Of a stretch of DNA of 64,000 nucleotides, positions 26,860-38,330 are shown one piece after another (position 1 is the stretch's first letter; the number at the start of each line of letters is the position of its first letter). Where the stretch lies: NCBI GenBank assembly GCA_034509925.1, contig CM067526.1, forward strand, positions 14,524,010 through 14,588,009, in the 5' to 3' direction. The translations under genes and the position numbers were made by a program. Under the pieces are notes generated by a model. It did not search any database. It was not told the origin of the DNA and saw only the letters and a program-made list of their open reading frames with translations. This DNA comes from Hirudinaria manillensis (Eukaryota; Annelida; Clitellata; Hirudinida; Hirudinidae).

Positions 26860-28105
26860 TGTATTTTCTGACTCGTCGAGATTATTTTGCTTCACTTAAG
26901 GCGTCGTTAAACGCTTTAAACATCGTTTTCAATGCTCCGCATCCCTGAAACTTTCGAGCCAGCGACGAGTGACCGAATAACGAACGTCGCGTTTGTTGAT
27001 AATTAGTTAGGATTAACTGCTGTTGTGATGGCCTATCTTTTTATAATATTGTTGTCATTACAAAGCTGGTGATGGTGGCTTACCCTTGCACCGAGCATCT
27101 CCTACCTGTTATTGCCGTCATATGGGTTTATGACGATCCTCGACATCCTCTGTCCGTGCAGATGAAATCGAAATGCACCCGACAGGCTTTCCTCGCCGTT
27201 AATAATTTTCGCTTTGGAGTTCAGGATTTCTTGTTTTAACATCGAATACGTCGTCGAAAAGGGAATTCGTATTGACCACACTCACCTCGATCGGATGCTC
27301 GGAGCGTTCGGTTTTGTTAAACACGTCAGGGGTCGCAATTGCACAGGTGAACACTTAAACAATTATTCATTGTTTTCTTTTATATTTACTTTGCTTGTAA
27401 ATGCTTCACTTTGTGCAGAGACAATTTAATATCTTTGTTAAAATTCTCTCAAATTCAAAATTTTGTCCTGCCTGTTTTCGGACGTCGACCAAAAAAACGA
27501 GCGGTTCCGATGTCGCGGCCGCCATGGATACGAGGGCGGTCGACTTAAATTCGTCGTTGATGTTGTTTGTTGTTGTCATCATCAAAGTTATTGATTCATT
27601 TGTACTTGTTTTTATAATCATCTTTTGGTGGTTGTCTCGTCGTAATTTTTAATATCATGAGGATGTCTGCAATTAGTATTAAACTACTTCTCTTGTTTGG
27701 ATGTTTTTAGTAATTTTTTATGCCCTGAATTTGCAAGAAGAAATAAGAATTTTCGATGAAATTGTGCGGAATTATTGTTGCGGAGATTCGACGGAAAAAC
27801 ATTCGCTGGTCAAATAAAGCAAAGCCATCTGGGTTTCCCTTGCCATAGCGTTGTCTCCATGACCGTTTTTAGCTAATCTTTTCAGAGTGCCTTGTGTGTC
27901 GTAATGCAATGCGGAGGCATTTCAAAGTCTTAAGGTGCACGGAGGTTGGTTGCTAAGTTGAATTGGAAGAGGAATTATTGTATGTTGCGCCATCTAATCT
28001 TAACTTTAACCATAAGATCGTTGCAAAGGACCTCCGGTGAGTCTGTCGTTTCACAAAATTTTATTAATTATTTTAAAGTTGTGGTTCTTTGGTTCTGTCG
28101 TTGGA
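26860..28105. other. Interval with an unresolved possible small gene
   Basis: Apart from the candidate at 27028-27652, nothing is recognised. A patch of higher GC at about 27070-27345 and 27480-27545 has the composition of the coding exons nearby. Confidence 0.4.
27028..27652 (+). CDS. Possible small secreted or membrane protein, model incomplete
   Basis: An ATG at 27028 opens a signal-peptide-like run (MAYLFIILLSLQSW) ending at a GT. From about 27214 to 27345 a second frame is open and GC-rich (EYVVEKGIRIDHTHLDRM). A third frame from 27419 to 27652 ends in a hydrophobic run (LMLFVVVIIKVIDSFVLVFIIIFWW) and a basic tail. I could not join all three in one phase-consistent model, so they may be separate, mis-assigned or not coding. 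On the minus strand the middle patch is also open for about 45 codons. No family recognised. Confidence 0.22.
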
Positions 28106-28777
28106 TCATAGCTTGTGGTGGTGGCTAAGATGTAGGCTGCAAGCTCCTTCATAGATGTCATCCATATGCCTTTCAAATTCTTTCAGGAGTCTGCTTTGTT
28201 CATCATCACACTTCCTTGCAAATACACTCTTTTCCTTGCGGAATTCCTTCTCTTCAAATTTCATTGAATTTCCAAAGGATTCGAGGATTTTCTTTATTTT
28301 TTCATCTGAACAAAGTTAATTAAAAAAAATGAAGAATTACTTTGTGGCTTGCTTTTTCAATCCTAAGTTTATAAATCATTACATTGGAATCCTAATTGTT
28401 GTAAGTTATTAGCTCACCATCTTGATACCTCACTGAACATTTGGCTTGTAGGAATCTCAATCTGTTGTACTTGTCCAGCAGTTTAAGTTTCAGATCAGTG
28501 ACCTCGCTGAGTAAGTACCTATATTCTCCAACATTTGCAATTACATTTTGTTTTTCAGCTTCACTAGATGTCAATAAACTTTCCTTGAAGCTTTGTAATA
28601 AACCATCTAGGAAAAATTGCAAGCAAATTTTGTAATTCTTCAATGATTAAATGCTGAGTATCAACACACAAACTACAACGAGGCAGCTCTTCTCGAGTTT
28701 AAGTAAAAACATCGACTAATTCGCCTAAAAGTAATAATATTTCAAATCCATAATTAAAACCTACTATTCGAATCCAT
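28106..28777 (-). CDS. Small coiled-coil protein, unrecognised
   Basis: Two firm exons, 28418-28606 and 28106-28305, join in phase 1 (donor GTGAGC, acceptor TTGTTCAG). The protein is highly charged and helical with regular Leu/Ile spacing (LLSEVTDLKLKLLDKYNRL), so a coiled coil is likely. The end is SHHHKL then TGA. For the start I prefer a 13-nt first exon at 28765-28777 (MDSN, donor GTAGGT) because the sequence before 28607 is a strong acceptor (TTTTTCCTAG). The alternative is an ATG at 28643 without that intron. Product about 135-145 aa. It is head to head with the first gene of the tandem family. No domain known to me. Confidence 0.6.
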
Positions 28778-29108
28778 GTTTGCTGTTCTCAAATCCGAAC
28801 CATCGGAACAACCATTAATGAGCTGAGCTCGGGAAAATCCTTGATTCAGCTTTGAGCCACAGAAATAACAACATTTAATCGTTCAATGCGGGCCGACTCG
28901 TTAAGCTCCGACTTCTGGAGTTAGATGTTATCGGATGCCAAGTATATTAATGCATTCTTATGGCGGAGTAAACTCCTCGGGCGAAAGCGAAACTAACACA
29001 TCAAGTTGGGATTAAGAACTTGATATATATGTGTCTTGTTTCGTCCGAAAAGCCATTTTAGAAAACTTTTGGTAGCATGCAAATGGTTGAAAATATCGTG
29101 TTTTGAAA
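28778..29108. promoter_or_regulatory. 331-bp interval between divergent starts
   Basis: Lies between the small coiled-coil gene (-) and tandem-family member 1 (+), so promoters of both should be inside or overlap it. No motif I would name. Confidence 0.4.
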
Positions 29109-29715
29109 ATGAGTGTTGAAGATGTAATTCTACAACTTCTGGTAGACGCCAGCACCGATAAAGTTAATAAGCTGCTAGAATATTTAAACGATCGAGGAAT
29201 AAAGACCATGAAAGACATGCGATATCTCGACAGAAGTATTTTGGAGAAATCTGGAATTTTGAGTGATGTCGAAATTGATAAGATCATCAATAGTAAATTA
29301 TTTTTATTCGTGATTCTCAAAAATATTATTGTTAAGTTCGTACCGCTCACGACGAAATAATTAATCTTTTCAAACCTTTAGATTGACCCCTAATTTATAA
29401 TTAATAATAATTTATATTTCATAATAATAACTTTTAGGAAGAGTAAATGTTAGAGAAGCAGTTGAAGAAGTTTTAACTCCTGGAGGAGAACACAGAATAA
29501 AAACTGTGACGATGATCCTGGAAAGTGGAGGAGCAAACCTGGCAGAGGATCTCAAATATTTTGAATGGAAAAGTCTTAATGAATTGGGTGGATTAACGGC
29601 TATGGAGATTGAGAAGATCATGAGGTATCAGAGGATGTGTTAGTAACTACTGCTATTTATTAATAATTCCTATTATTTATAATTAACTTTTATTATTTGT
29701 TAGTTGTCCTTATTT

Positions 29716-29746
<31 letters not shown>

Positions 29747-30665
29747 TTATTATTATTATTTTGTTGTTGTTGTCGTCATCGTCGTGGTTGTTGTTATTAT
29801 TAATATTGTCATCATCATTAGTGTTATTTGTTATTAACTCCTAATATTTATTGGTGACCCCCTACCATTTACCTCTTATTTCAGTTAAGATTTAAGACAA
29901 GTCCATTTGTTGTGTTTGCTAGTTTTTATGAAAATCTATTCAAATAAAAATGTTTAATAAACTATTAGTGAAGAGAATTTAATGAATCGTTTAAAATAAG
30001 AAAAACCAGCAAGGGCTTTTTTTTGCAGTTCTTCATTTTTTTTCACACTTTATTTATTTATTGCCAATTATTTTTCAATTCTAATTAATTATTTCTAAAT
30101 TGGAATGACTACATGACTACTTGAATTTTATTCTTTAGATTTTCCTAAAGAATATGAAGAGCATGTAAATCAGAGGGCAAAAGAACAGAAGCTAATGAGG
30201 GAAACTGAGCTTTTGGAGCGCAAGATACAATCTGATGCAAGACTATTAAATCTTGAAATTCATCCTGTAGAAAAACTAATCAAAAGCAGAGAATCCATAA
30301 TGAAAGAAATTGATGACCTCAATATTAAATGCATGGAACTGAAGACAGAAGAGAACCGGCTTAAGCAGGAGGGTGCCGTTCTATCGACGGATTATTTGCT
30401 TCCACTTATTCTTTTTGTTCTCTTTATCATTCTTGTTATTGTTTTGATTGTTCTTAGATTCAAATTACCTCTGGCAGCATTGGTAATTTTGGGAATCATT
30501 GTTTCTTCTGTGGGTTTCTATTTGTTGTATGAATTTTGTTGCTATGCTAAGCAAAAGCAGGACAGAGAAGATAAGTTACAGAAGCTGAGAACTTCTATAA
30601 TGGAAAAAGAATTTCAACAGGAAGAGAAAAGGAAAGAATTGGATGAATTAGATGGACCCATCTAG
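29109..30665 (+). CDS. Tandem helical-domain family, member 1 (3 exons, about 303 aa, two membrane helices)
   Basis: Exons 29109-29292, 29438-29638, 30139-30665, both introns phase 1. Exon 1 encodes helical domain 1 (about residues 1-61, with D-M-R-Y-L-D then LSDVEIDKI). Exon 2 encodes the homologous domain 2 (EDLKYFEWKSLNEL, then MEIEKIM). Exon 3 opens with YFPKEYEEH, continues as a charged coiled coil of about 80 residues, then two hydrophobic segments (YLLPLILFVLFIILVIVLIVL and LAALVILGIIVSSVGFYLL) separated by a short basic turn, and ends in a second coiled coil. The hairpin implies both ends on one face of a membrane. The domain has SAM- or death-fold-like size and helix pattern, but I cannot assign it. 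Nearest relatives are the next four genes. Confidence 0.82.
29714..29760. repeat. (TTC)n/(TTA)n microsatellite in intron 2 of member 1
   Basis: About ten TTC units followed by TTA units, then TTG units up to about 29775. Confidence 0.88.
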
Positions 30666-31274
30666 TCGACTCTATTGGTGCCTGTCATAAATTAGCTTTG
30701 CCTTGTAGATTTCAACAAAAATATTTTTGAGTTGTAATGCAGACAAATAAGAAAAAATGGAACATTATCTAAATGGGAAATTAATGGCTACTTGAATAAA
30801 TGTTTGTAAAGAAAAATTAAGAAGGGCTTGATTAAAATGCAGTTTTTGTTTTTGATGGAATGGAAGTACTTTTGGTTAAAACGAGTTAACTGTGGGTTGG
30901 TCTTCATCCGCGAGTCCAGTTTTCGTCACTTGAGCGGAGGGCAATGTGGCCGTGGATGCTCAAAAATTTTGAAAGAACAGAATTAACATGTTCCAAGAAT
31001 TGATTACTAAACTTGGTCTATAACAAAAGTGACAAGAGTTTTAAGCTCTACGATCAAACCTTCTCTCCTAAAACCAATGGTAAATTTTTATTATTATTAT
31101 TATTATCATTATTATATAAATTTCAAGAACAAAGTTATTTAAAACTTTTATTTGATAATTTTATAACTTTCAACTATAATTGTAAAACTTTATTAAATAA
31201 AATACTGATTCAGGGAATTTCCAGATCGATCTACTCGGAAAATATTGTTTAGGATCGGTAAACTAGTCACATCG
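30666..31274. other. Spacer between members 1 and 2
   Basis: 609 bp, AT-rich. Holds the 3' end of member 1 and the promoter of member 2. No other feature. Confidence 0.5.
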
Positions 31275-32631
31275 ATGGAGGCTGATTTAGAAGCAGTTGT
31301 TTGCAAACGTTTAGACATTAAAACAGATTCGGAGAAGTTAAAAATGGTGATGCAAGTGCTGGACAAATTAGGAGCCAGATCAAAACACGATTTGAAATAT
31401 ACTAACAAAGAGCATTTTAATGGAATTTTGACAGACGAAGAGTTCGACAAAATTTCGACGGGTATGACATTTAACATTAATGTATTGCAATATTAAGTAA
31501 AACGTGAAATTTATTGTTGTTTAAAAAATCAAATCGGTTGGAACGCAATAGCCTAAAGATAGTGGATGGCAAATAATGTTAATGAAGTGATTTTCAGAAA
31601 CAGACCTATCTAATGTTAAATGATCAAAAAAGTCACTTTTTTTAAGATAAAATTGAAGATGCTGTTGAGGAAATACTTAGGCATGGAAGCCAAGCCAGAA
31701 TTCGAGATGTTACAAGGATCCTAAAAAATAGAGAAGTAAACTTAGCAGAGGATCTGAAATATTATGATTGGAACAGCTTGAATGAAATGGGAGTAATATC
31801 AAAAATGGAGATTGAGAAGATTATGTTATATGTGAAATCAAGTAAGTAATTAACCAATTTAATGTTTTTCAGAAAATAGTTAAGTCTTCTTGCTATTAAA
31901 TCACATTGCTTTTTTAAATTTCGTGACAAATAGAGGGTGCTTGCTTCCTTTCTGTTTACAATTGATGAGATACTTTTGTAGAATATGTTCTGGTTCCTTG
32001 TTCCAATCTAATTAATTTTTCTTTACATAGGTAAACTTATTACCAAATGAAAATTTTTCCATGATTTTTAAATAAAATCTTGATCAATTCTTGGTTTGAT
32101 TTTTATTTCTCAGATTATACTGAAGAATATCAAGAACATCTGAATAAATTTAGAGGGGAACAAAAACTAAAAAGAGAGATTGAACTTGTAGGCTTTAGAT
32201 CCAAATTGATGACCAAAGAAGTCGATCCAACAATAAATGTAAATCTAGAAAGAAGGAATGACATTCTTAATGTCATGCAACATCTTCGGAATGAATTGGC
32301 AAACCTCAGAAGGGAAGAAAACAATCTCTCCATGGAGAATTTGTTGTTTCGCAGAGAAAATCTCCAACCTTTTATTGTTTCTTGCTTCTTCGTCATTCTA
32401 TTCTTTGTTCTGATAGCTTGTGGTCATACCATGCACATGGCTTTGCTGGTAATCCTTTCGATATGTGCTATTATTTTAGGCTTCTACATAGCGATTAAGG
32501 TTTATAGCTTTGTGTGGGAGTGGAATCACAGGCAAGAAAGACTGAATAATTTGAGAGCTTCAATTAGAGATAATGAATATCAGCTTCAAGAGAAACAGAG
32601 AGAACTGGATCTGGCCAACATTTTCCAATAA
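31275..32631 (+). CDS. Tandem helical-domain family, member 2 (3 exons, about 299 aa, two membrane helices)
   Basis: Exons 31275-31461 (187 nt), 31647-31841 (195 nt), 32114-32631, phase 1 introns at the same places as in member 1. Domain 1 has HDLKYTNKEHFNG and LTDEEFDKIS. Domain 2 has EDLKYYDWNSLNEM and KMEIEKIM. The linker reads NYTEEYQEH. A coiled coil follows, then two membrane helices (FIVSCFFVILFFVLIACG and LLVILSICAIILGFYIAI) and a final coiled coil ending LANIFQ. Closest to member 1 throughout, including the membrane hairpin; these two look like the complete form of the family. Start at 31275 is the first ATG in frame. Confidence 0.82.
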
Positions 32632-33896
32632 GCTTAAAGGTTTTGATTTTATACCTAAAATTAATGCATCAAAGTCTGCACTTTAGTTTGGTTTCTCAAT
32701 GTTTGACCAGAAGAGCCTTTTTTAATTTATATCTAGAATAATGTAACAGGTGAACAAATGAAATATGCAAGTCAGAAAATTGTGATTAAGTATGTCGAAC
32801 CAAAATTATGCCAGCCCAAAACTTTTTAACCTGTAGGCTGTCATTATACTCTATCGTGACTGCTTAAGCTGAGGAACATCGATTTCTGTTTATCTTCTAT
32901 TTTGACATTTATTCAACATATGTTTTGATACATATGCGCAGAACTTTAGAGAAAATTCATTAATATCGTTGTGATTACTATGATTTCTAAAACATGTTTC
33001 AAAATATGTTTCAAAGCTTGTTCATGTTTTGCTCAAATTTCTGGTGAAAATGATTACTTGCTTCATAACTAGATAATTCTTGTTCTCAAATAGACGAACC
33101 AAAATTGCAAAATTGCTTGAAATGAATGAAACGCACCTATTTGTTAATATGACGCTCGGCAATCACAGACCAACAGAAAATAATTGCAGCGAAGCAGCAG
33201 ATAAAGTGTTGAATTTTTCAACAAAATAATATTTATCTTTATTAACTTGCCTTCTTATTATATTTTTATAAGATTAAAATTGGCGCTTTATAATTAATGC
33301 TGTAATTACAAATATCGAATCATAATTTCGTGTTTCGATAGCTCTGCTGACAAGTGGAAATTCCGCTCATAACAGAAACTTGCTGATAACCGAAGATTTA
33401 TTTTACAATAACAATACGTTGCATTTATTTACTTATTAAGATTCTATTTCCAACAATATCTTCTGAAGGAATGTACTCATTTCAGGATTACGGAGGCGAA
33501 AGTTTACAATTTAATTTATATTTAGAAATAATTAATTAGTAAACCTGCGTCTATTCGGACTAGAATTTCACCCATATCACATCTTCAACACAAATTAAAT
33601 AATCGACGGCACATGAAATTGTCCAATAACGCTAGGCGGCTTCAACGCTTCTGAGACAAGCTCCGCCAACGTCCCTTGACAGTCATCGAAGCTCCATATC
33701 TATAAGTAATGTAACAACGTGCTTAAATACGTATTTAGTTGAATCCTTAGCAACTGCCTTGGCTTCAAACCCATTAATGAATAAACACTTCCGAAGCTAC
33801 CTTTCACTATCCTCGGAAACGATAGTAATTACCAGCAAAATTGCCAGTTAATGATGACATGTTAATGCCTGCGTTTTAGGGTTATATTATTTCCAA
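32632..33896. other. Spacer between members 2 and 3
   Basis: 1.27 kb, AT-rich. I searched it for a first-domain exon belonging to member 3 and saw none. Confidence 0.5.
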
Positions 33897-34905
33897 ATGA
33901 AGCAAATAGCCATTAAAGTTCATAAATCAGTGACAATCAAGCATCATTTGTTTTGTCATTCAGAGATTAGAGAAACATTGCTGGTAATTTTTCCTGGATA
34001 TCCACCATCAAGGATAAATGAAATGGTGAAGGTCTTTCATAAAAAAGGCTGCCACATGAAGGAAGACCTCAAATATTTTGACAAGCAGGAACTGAACGAT
34101 TTGAAATCTTTGGAGGACGTCGAGATTTTGAAGATCACAACATTCATCCACAAAAGTGCAACACAATTCGCTATTTGTTACATTATTTTAAAATAGCTCT
34201 TAAAATAGTTATCTTTTAATGACTACATTGTCAAATAATAAAATTTAAAAAATAAGAAACTTATCTAATTTATAACTTTAAAGACCAGTTAGAAATAATG
34301 CAAATCGTCATCTTTTCAGATTACCCTGAGGAGTATGAAGAACATAAGAGGAATCGAGCTGAAATGTATAAACTCGAACGTGAAATTGAACGGATCAAGA
34401 AGGCCACAGAATTTGAGGAACAGAAATCTGATCTTCACAAAGAGGAGTTTAGGATCAGGCAGCAATTCAATGACAGAAAGGAAATCTTGGATGACATCTC
34501 CAAACTGACAGAAGAATACATGACACTGAACAAGAAAAAGTTTACAGGTTCATTTATTAATTATTTAAGCTTTGTGAACATTTTATGCCATGAATGCAAT
34601 TTGTTTCCCCTTCAACGACAATGCCGAATGCAGCTGACTTTCAGATGGAATGACATATGAGTAACTGAATAATTATACAATGAATGTTTTAATATAAGTT
34701 TAAAATAAGTTATATTCTTTTAAGCAATTTTTTTTCCAAATATTGACCATTTTCAGATTATATAAAGGATAAAAAGGTGATTCAAGGGATTTGTGATTTT
34801 ACGAAGAGAAAAGATGTTTCAAAGAAATTGCTGGAGGAAATTAAACTCAAGAATGTGGAGCTGGATGAGAAAGAACCAAAATTGCAGACATTTTTGAAAG
34901 AATGA
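33897..34905 (+). CDS. Tandem helical-domain family, member 3 (lacks domain 1 and membrane helices)
   Basis: Exons 33964-34155 (192 nt; reading in from an ATG at 33897 in the same frame), 34320-34547 and 34757-34905. Only the second helical domain is present (EDLKYFDKQELNDL, then DVEILKI). The linker is NYPEEYEEH, and a charged coiled coil follows ([14 protein letters not shown]). Where members 1 and 2 have membrane helices this gene splices to a short exon ending QTFLKE and TGA, giving a soluble product. If translation starts at 33897, the first 22 residues replace domain 1. Bases 34341-34406 of its middle exon are copied exactly at 51175-51240, between the NUP98 duplicates. Confidence 0.7.
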
Positions 34906-35427
34906 AGAAATGTTGATCCATTATGCTTCACAAAAATGCTTAATGAAAACATTCATTACATAATTATTTAAACTTTACCATATTCATCAACTCCTTTTGT
35001 GTCCTTGGGCACCACAACAATTAATTTTGTTTAATCGTTCTATATTGGATTAAATACCTGTAAAATCATTTTAACAATGTGACTTTTGAGTAGATTCCAA
35101 CACAAATAACTTGTGTGTTTGCTGGAATGCAAACAGCACATCAGAATCATAGAAGCAGGAACAACTGCTTGGAAACTGTTAATTTACATCTGCTAATTTA
35201 AAATTTCAAAAGAACAATGGGATTCAATATTAAATGATTCTTAATAAATTTTATAAATACATCATTTATGGTATATTGAATTGGTATTGAATAATTCTCA
35301 TTAAATTTTATATTTATATTATTAAATTTCACAAAACGTATCACCAGTTTGACGTGGCCTGACCCATTCACAGCTGATGATTAAAGGAAATTCCCAGAGT
35401 AAAAACCAATGACAACAAACTCTTTCG
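34906..35427. other. Spacer between members 3 and 4
   Basis: 522 bp, AT-rich, no feature recognised. Confidence 0.5.
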
Positions 35428-36476
35428 ATGGATGATAGTTTGAAATTGGTGCTTGGCAAAGTTTTAAATGTCAGTGAAGATTCAGAAAGATTTATGAAGA
35501 TAATGAACATTTTGGAAGAGAATGGAATTGGAAATGAGGAGGACCTGAATTATCTGAAGAAAGACGATTTCAGGGGAGAATTGACAGATGAAGAATTCAA
35601 AATGATTTCAAATCGTGAGTTGTTAGGAAATCCTAAGCAATAAGATAAGCTCATAGATGTGACTTGAATTTATTCGAAAACTCCTTCGAATTATTTTAAA
35701 GCCATTCTTAGGATGTCCATGGAAGATGCTCTTTTTGAAATCTTGAAACATCCTCATCCAATGGCAATCAAGAGTTTCAAAGAGAAGAGCTGTTTGGAAG
35801 TTTCTGATTTGAAATACTTTGACTGGGATGATCTGGAAGAACTGAAATGTCTATCGGAAATGGAGATAAAGAAAATAATGAGATTCATTGAAGAATGTAA
35901 TTTTGTGCAAGATAATAACATAAATTTAATGTAATTTTTGAGGCAGGAGATGGTTCCTTCAGAAAAGCAATGATTCAATCAAAGATATTTTGAATATACA
36001 TGTGCTGTTAACCAAATTATTATTGTTATATTTAGTTAATTAATGATTTTCTTAATAAATTTTCAAAGCTTTCCCCAAAGAATTCAACGAATATAAGATT
36101 AAAAAGATCAGAAAAGATTGCTTGAAGAGAGAACTAGATTTGCTGGATATCCAAACAAAACTTGAGCAAACTCAAAATTTGAGTGAAACCATGAACAAAA
36201 CACTGGAGAACTCATGTCAATCATTAGAAGATACCAGATTTACGCCACCCGTTTTTTTTAATGAGGTTTCAGCATCGGACCAAGAAGGTCATCAGCATTT
36301 TGAGTCCCTTAAATATGTTCATAATCTTCTAGCTTTTATTTACACATTACTCATCAAGGGAGCTGGAGAAAAGTGAGTTTCAAACAAAAAACCTATTTCA
36401 TAATTTAGTTCAACCTGCATGTAACATTTTCAGGTCCGGACAAACTGGAAGGTACAGAGATATAGAGCTTGATTGA
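35428..36476 (+). CDS. Tandem helical-domain family, member 4 (4 exons, no membrane helices)
   Basis: Exons 35428-35614 (187 nt), 35702-35896 (195 nt), 36069-36372, 36434-36476. The first two exon lengths equal those of member 2 exactly. Domain 1: EDLNYLKKDDFRG and LTDEEFKMIS. Domain 2: SDLKYFDWDDLEEL and MEIKKIM, slightly shortened near its start. The linker is the diverged SFPKEFNEY. The coiled coil (KRELDLLDIQTKLEQTQN) is shorter than in members 1 and 2, then a low-complexity tail ends RYRDIELD. The acceptor at 35701 (TTTTAAAG) is weak but is the one that keeps phase with the strong GTGAGT donor. Confidence 0.72.
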
Positions 36477-37267
36477 CCTCAAATACTTTCACGCATTTAT
36501 TACCTATGTTAATAGTAAACTTGACTTGTGATGTATGTTCGATGCTATGATAATATACATATTGTATTGGCTTTTATAAATTCAGGTCCAAAATCGAGAA
36601 TTGGAATCTAAACTCCATTAAGAATCTACGCCAATTTTTACGCCTCCATGTAGTCTCTTGTTCAAATTCAGTTTTACAGATATTTTTTTTTCAAGCGCTT
36701 AACTTTGTTAGTCCACAAGAAACACAGTAAGGCACGACAAATTAAATAACCCAGTCCTAAGTATTAAGATAACATTTGCCCCTACTGGCTGACACCCTAA
36801 AACACCAAATTGAACAAGAATTTACAGTGCCTAAATAAGCAGTATAATTAGTAATGCACTAACGTTCCATTGACTTAAATTATCTGGCAGTAAAGAATTC
36901 GGGAGAAAGTATAAAGGCGTTTTATCGTTAAATTTCGGTACTGCCCTTTAGGCTGCTAATGCTAAAGTTTTTTTTTTTGCAATCTTTCGATCAAACAATC
37001 AATTGTAGATCTGCAAAGATCTTGAATTCCTTTATTTATTAATTTCATAAATCCTCAAATTTTGCACATCTGAAATGATTCAGGGATTTTCCAGTTTTGC
37101 GAGCTGCCTTAAACCTCGAGGGGCTCGAACCTTTCGTTGCTTTTCGCGAATTTTGGTTACTTTCTCGTAAAGTATTTATGTAAAATCTTTAATTAATATA
37201 TTAATTTCGGGTTCGTTGAAATACTTTAAACATTTGAAAAACAAAATCAAACTTTCCAGATATTATA
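36477..37267. other. Spacer between members 4 and 5
   Basis: 791 bp, no gene or repeat recognised. Confidence 0.5.
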
Positions 37268-38330
37268 ATGAATGAGGACTTGCAAGCAAAAATTTGCGAG
37301 ATTCTCAATGAATCAACAAATTCAGAAAGAGTTCAGAAGTTTTTAGCCTGCTTAAGTCAAAATGGAGTCAAAGATGTTGATGATTTGTCTTATATGGACA
37401 AAGATTTATTGAAAGAGATCAATGTGCTATCTGATGAAGAAATTGAAAATGTTCTAAAGAGTTTGTAAATTTGTTCGGTTGCTTAAATTTATTTAAAAAA
37501 TTAACTGGTGAAATTATTCAGAAAAATTCGAAAAACTGGATAAAGTTTTACAAGATATTTTCAAAGGGGGGAAACAAGAAAATATTGAAAAAATTCTTCA
37601 TTGTCTTAAAATGAGTGGAGTCACAGCTACTGAGGATTTGAAGTATTTTGATTGGGAGTCCTTGGGAAGCATGGGGTTGACTAAAATGGAGACAGAAAAA
37701 ATCATGTACTTTTTGAAGAAAAGTGTGTACATATAAAACATTTTTTGCATAAATATATTGCAACTTGTAATTTTATCATGCTTTCATTATATAGATTTAA
37801 TAAATTGGTGTTTCTCTAAAGCTAGAGATTTTAGTCAATAGATTCTTCTTAGGATGCTTAAAAATATCTGGAATATAACAATAATATTTTAAGATACATT
37901 TATAAACTAGGTACACTTTGATGCAGATTTTTCAGAGTTTTATGAAGAGCACAAAAACAAATATGACAAGCAAAAGAAGATCGTGATGGAAAAAGAACTT
38001 GCCGATAAGAAAGCCGAAGCGGAATGTGAAATCATTGTAGCCAGAGCTGAAGCACGTCACAAGATCATCACACATCGTCATTATGATGATGATGAGACTT
38101 CAAGATCTGTTGAAGCTTCTTCAGAATCTAGTCCTAGACCCAAATACACCAAAATTCTAGAATTCTCTCTCATCAGATACATGATTAAGAACAAGGTTAA
38201 CATTCTGTTCTGCGTTGTCATATCGTATCGGTTGTCTCGTACCTTACAAAATAGGGTCAATCGCTGGATGAGCGCCCCTGTGGTATTTCTAGCAATCCAT
38301 TTTGTCTCAGTACGTTTATTCTCTTTTTAA
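37268..38330 (+). CDS. Tandem helical-domain family, member 5 (3 exons, about 265 aa)
   Basis: Exons 37268-37460 (193 nt), 37522-37722 (201 nt, as in member 1), 37927-38330, phase 1 introns. Domain 1: DDLSYMDKDLLKE and LSDEEIENV. Domain 2: EDLKYFDWESLGSM and KMETEKIM. Linker NFSEFYEEH. The following charged region is rich in Lys, Glu and Ala (ELADKKAEAECE), then a Ser-rich stretch, then two moderately hydrophobic segments (KVNILFCVVISY and APVVFLAIHFVSV) that could be a membrane hairpin but align poorly with members 1 and 2. Most diverged C-terminus in the set. Confidence 0.75.

Noticed and set aside
26416-26895. Minus-strand frame of 159 codons and a second plus-strand frame of 188 codons
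   Set aside because: GC-rich sequence opens several frames at once. The one that fits phase with RING-ligase exon 8 and has acidic family-like content was preferred.
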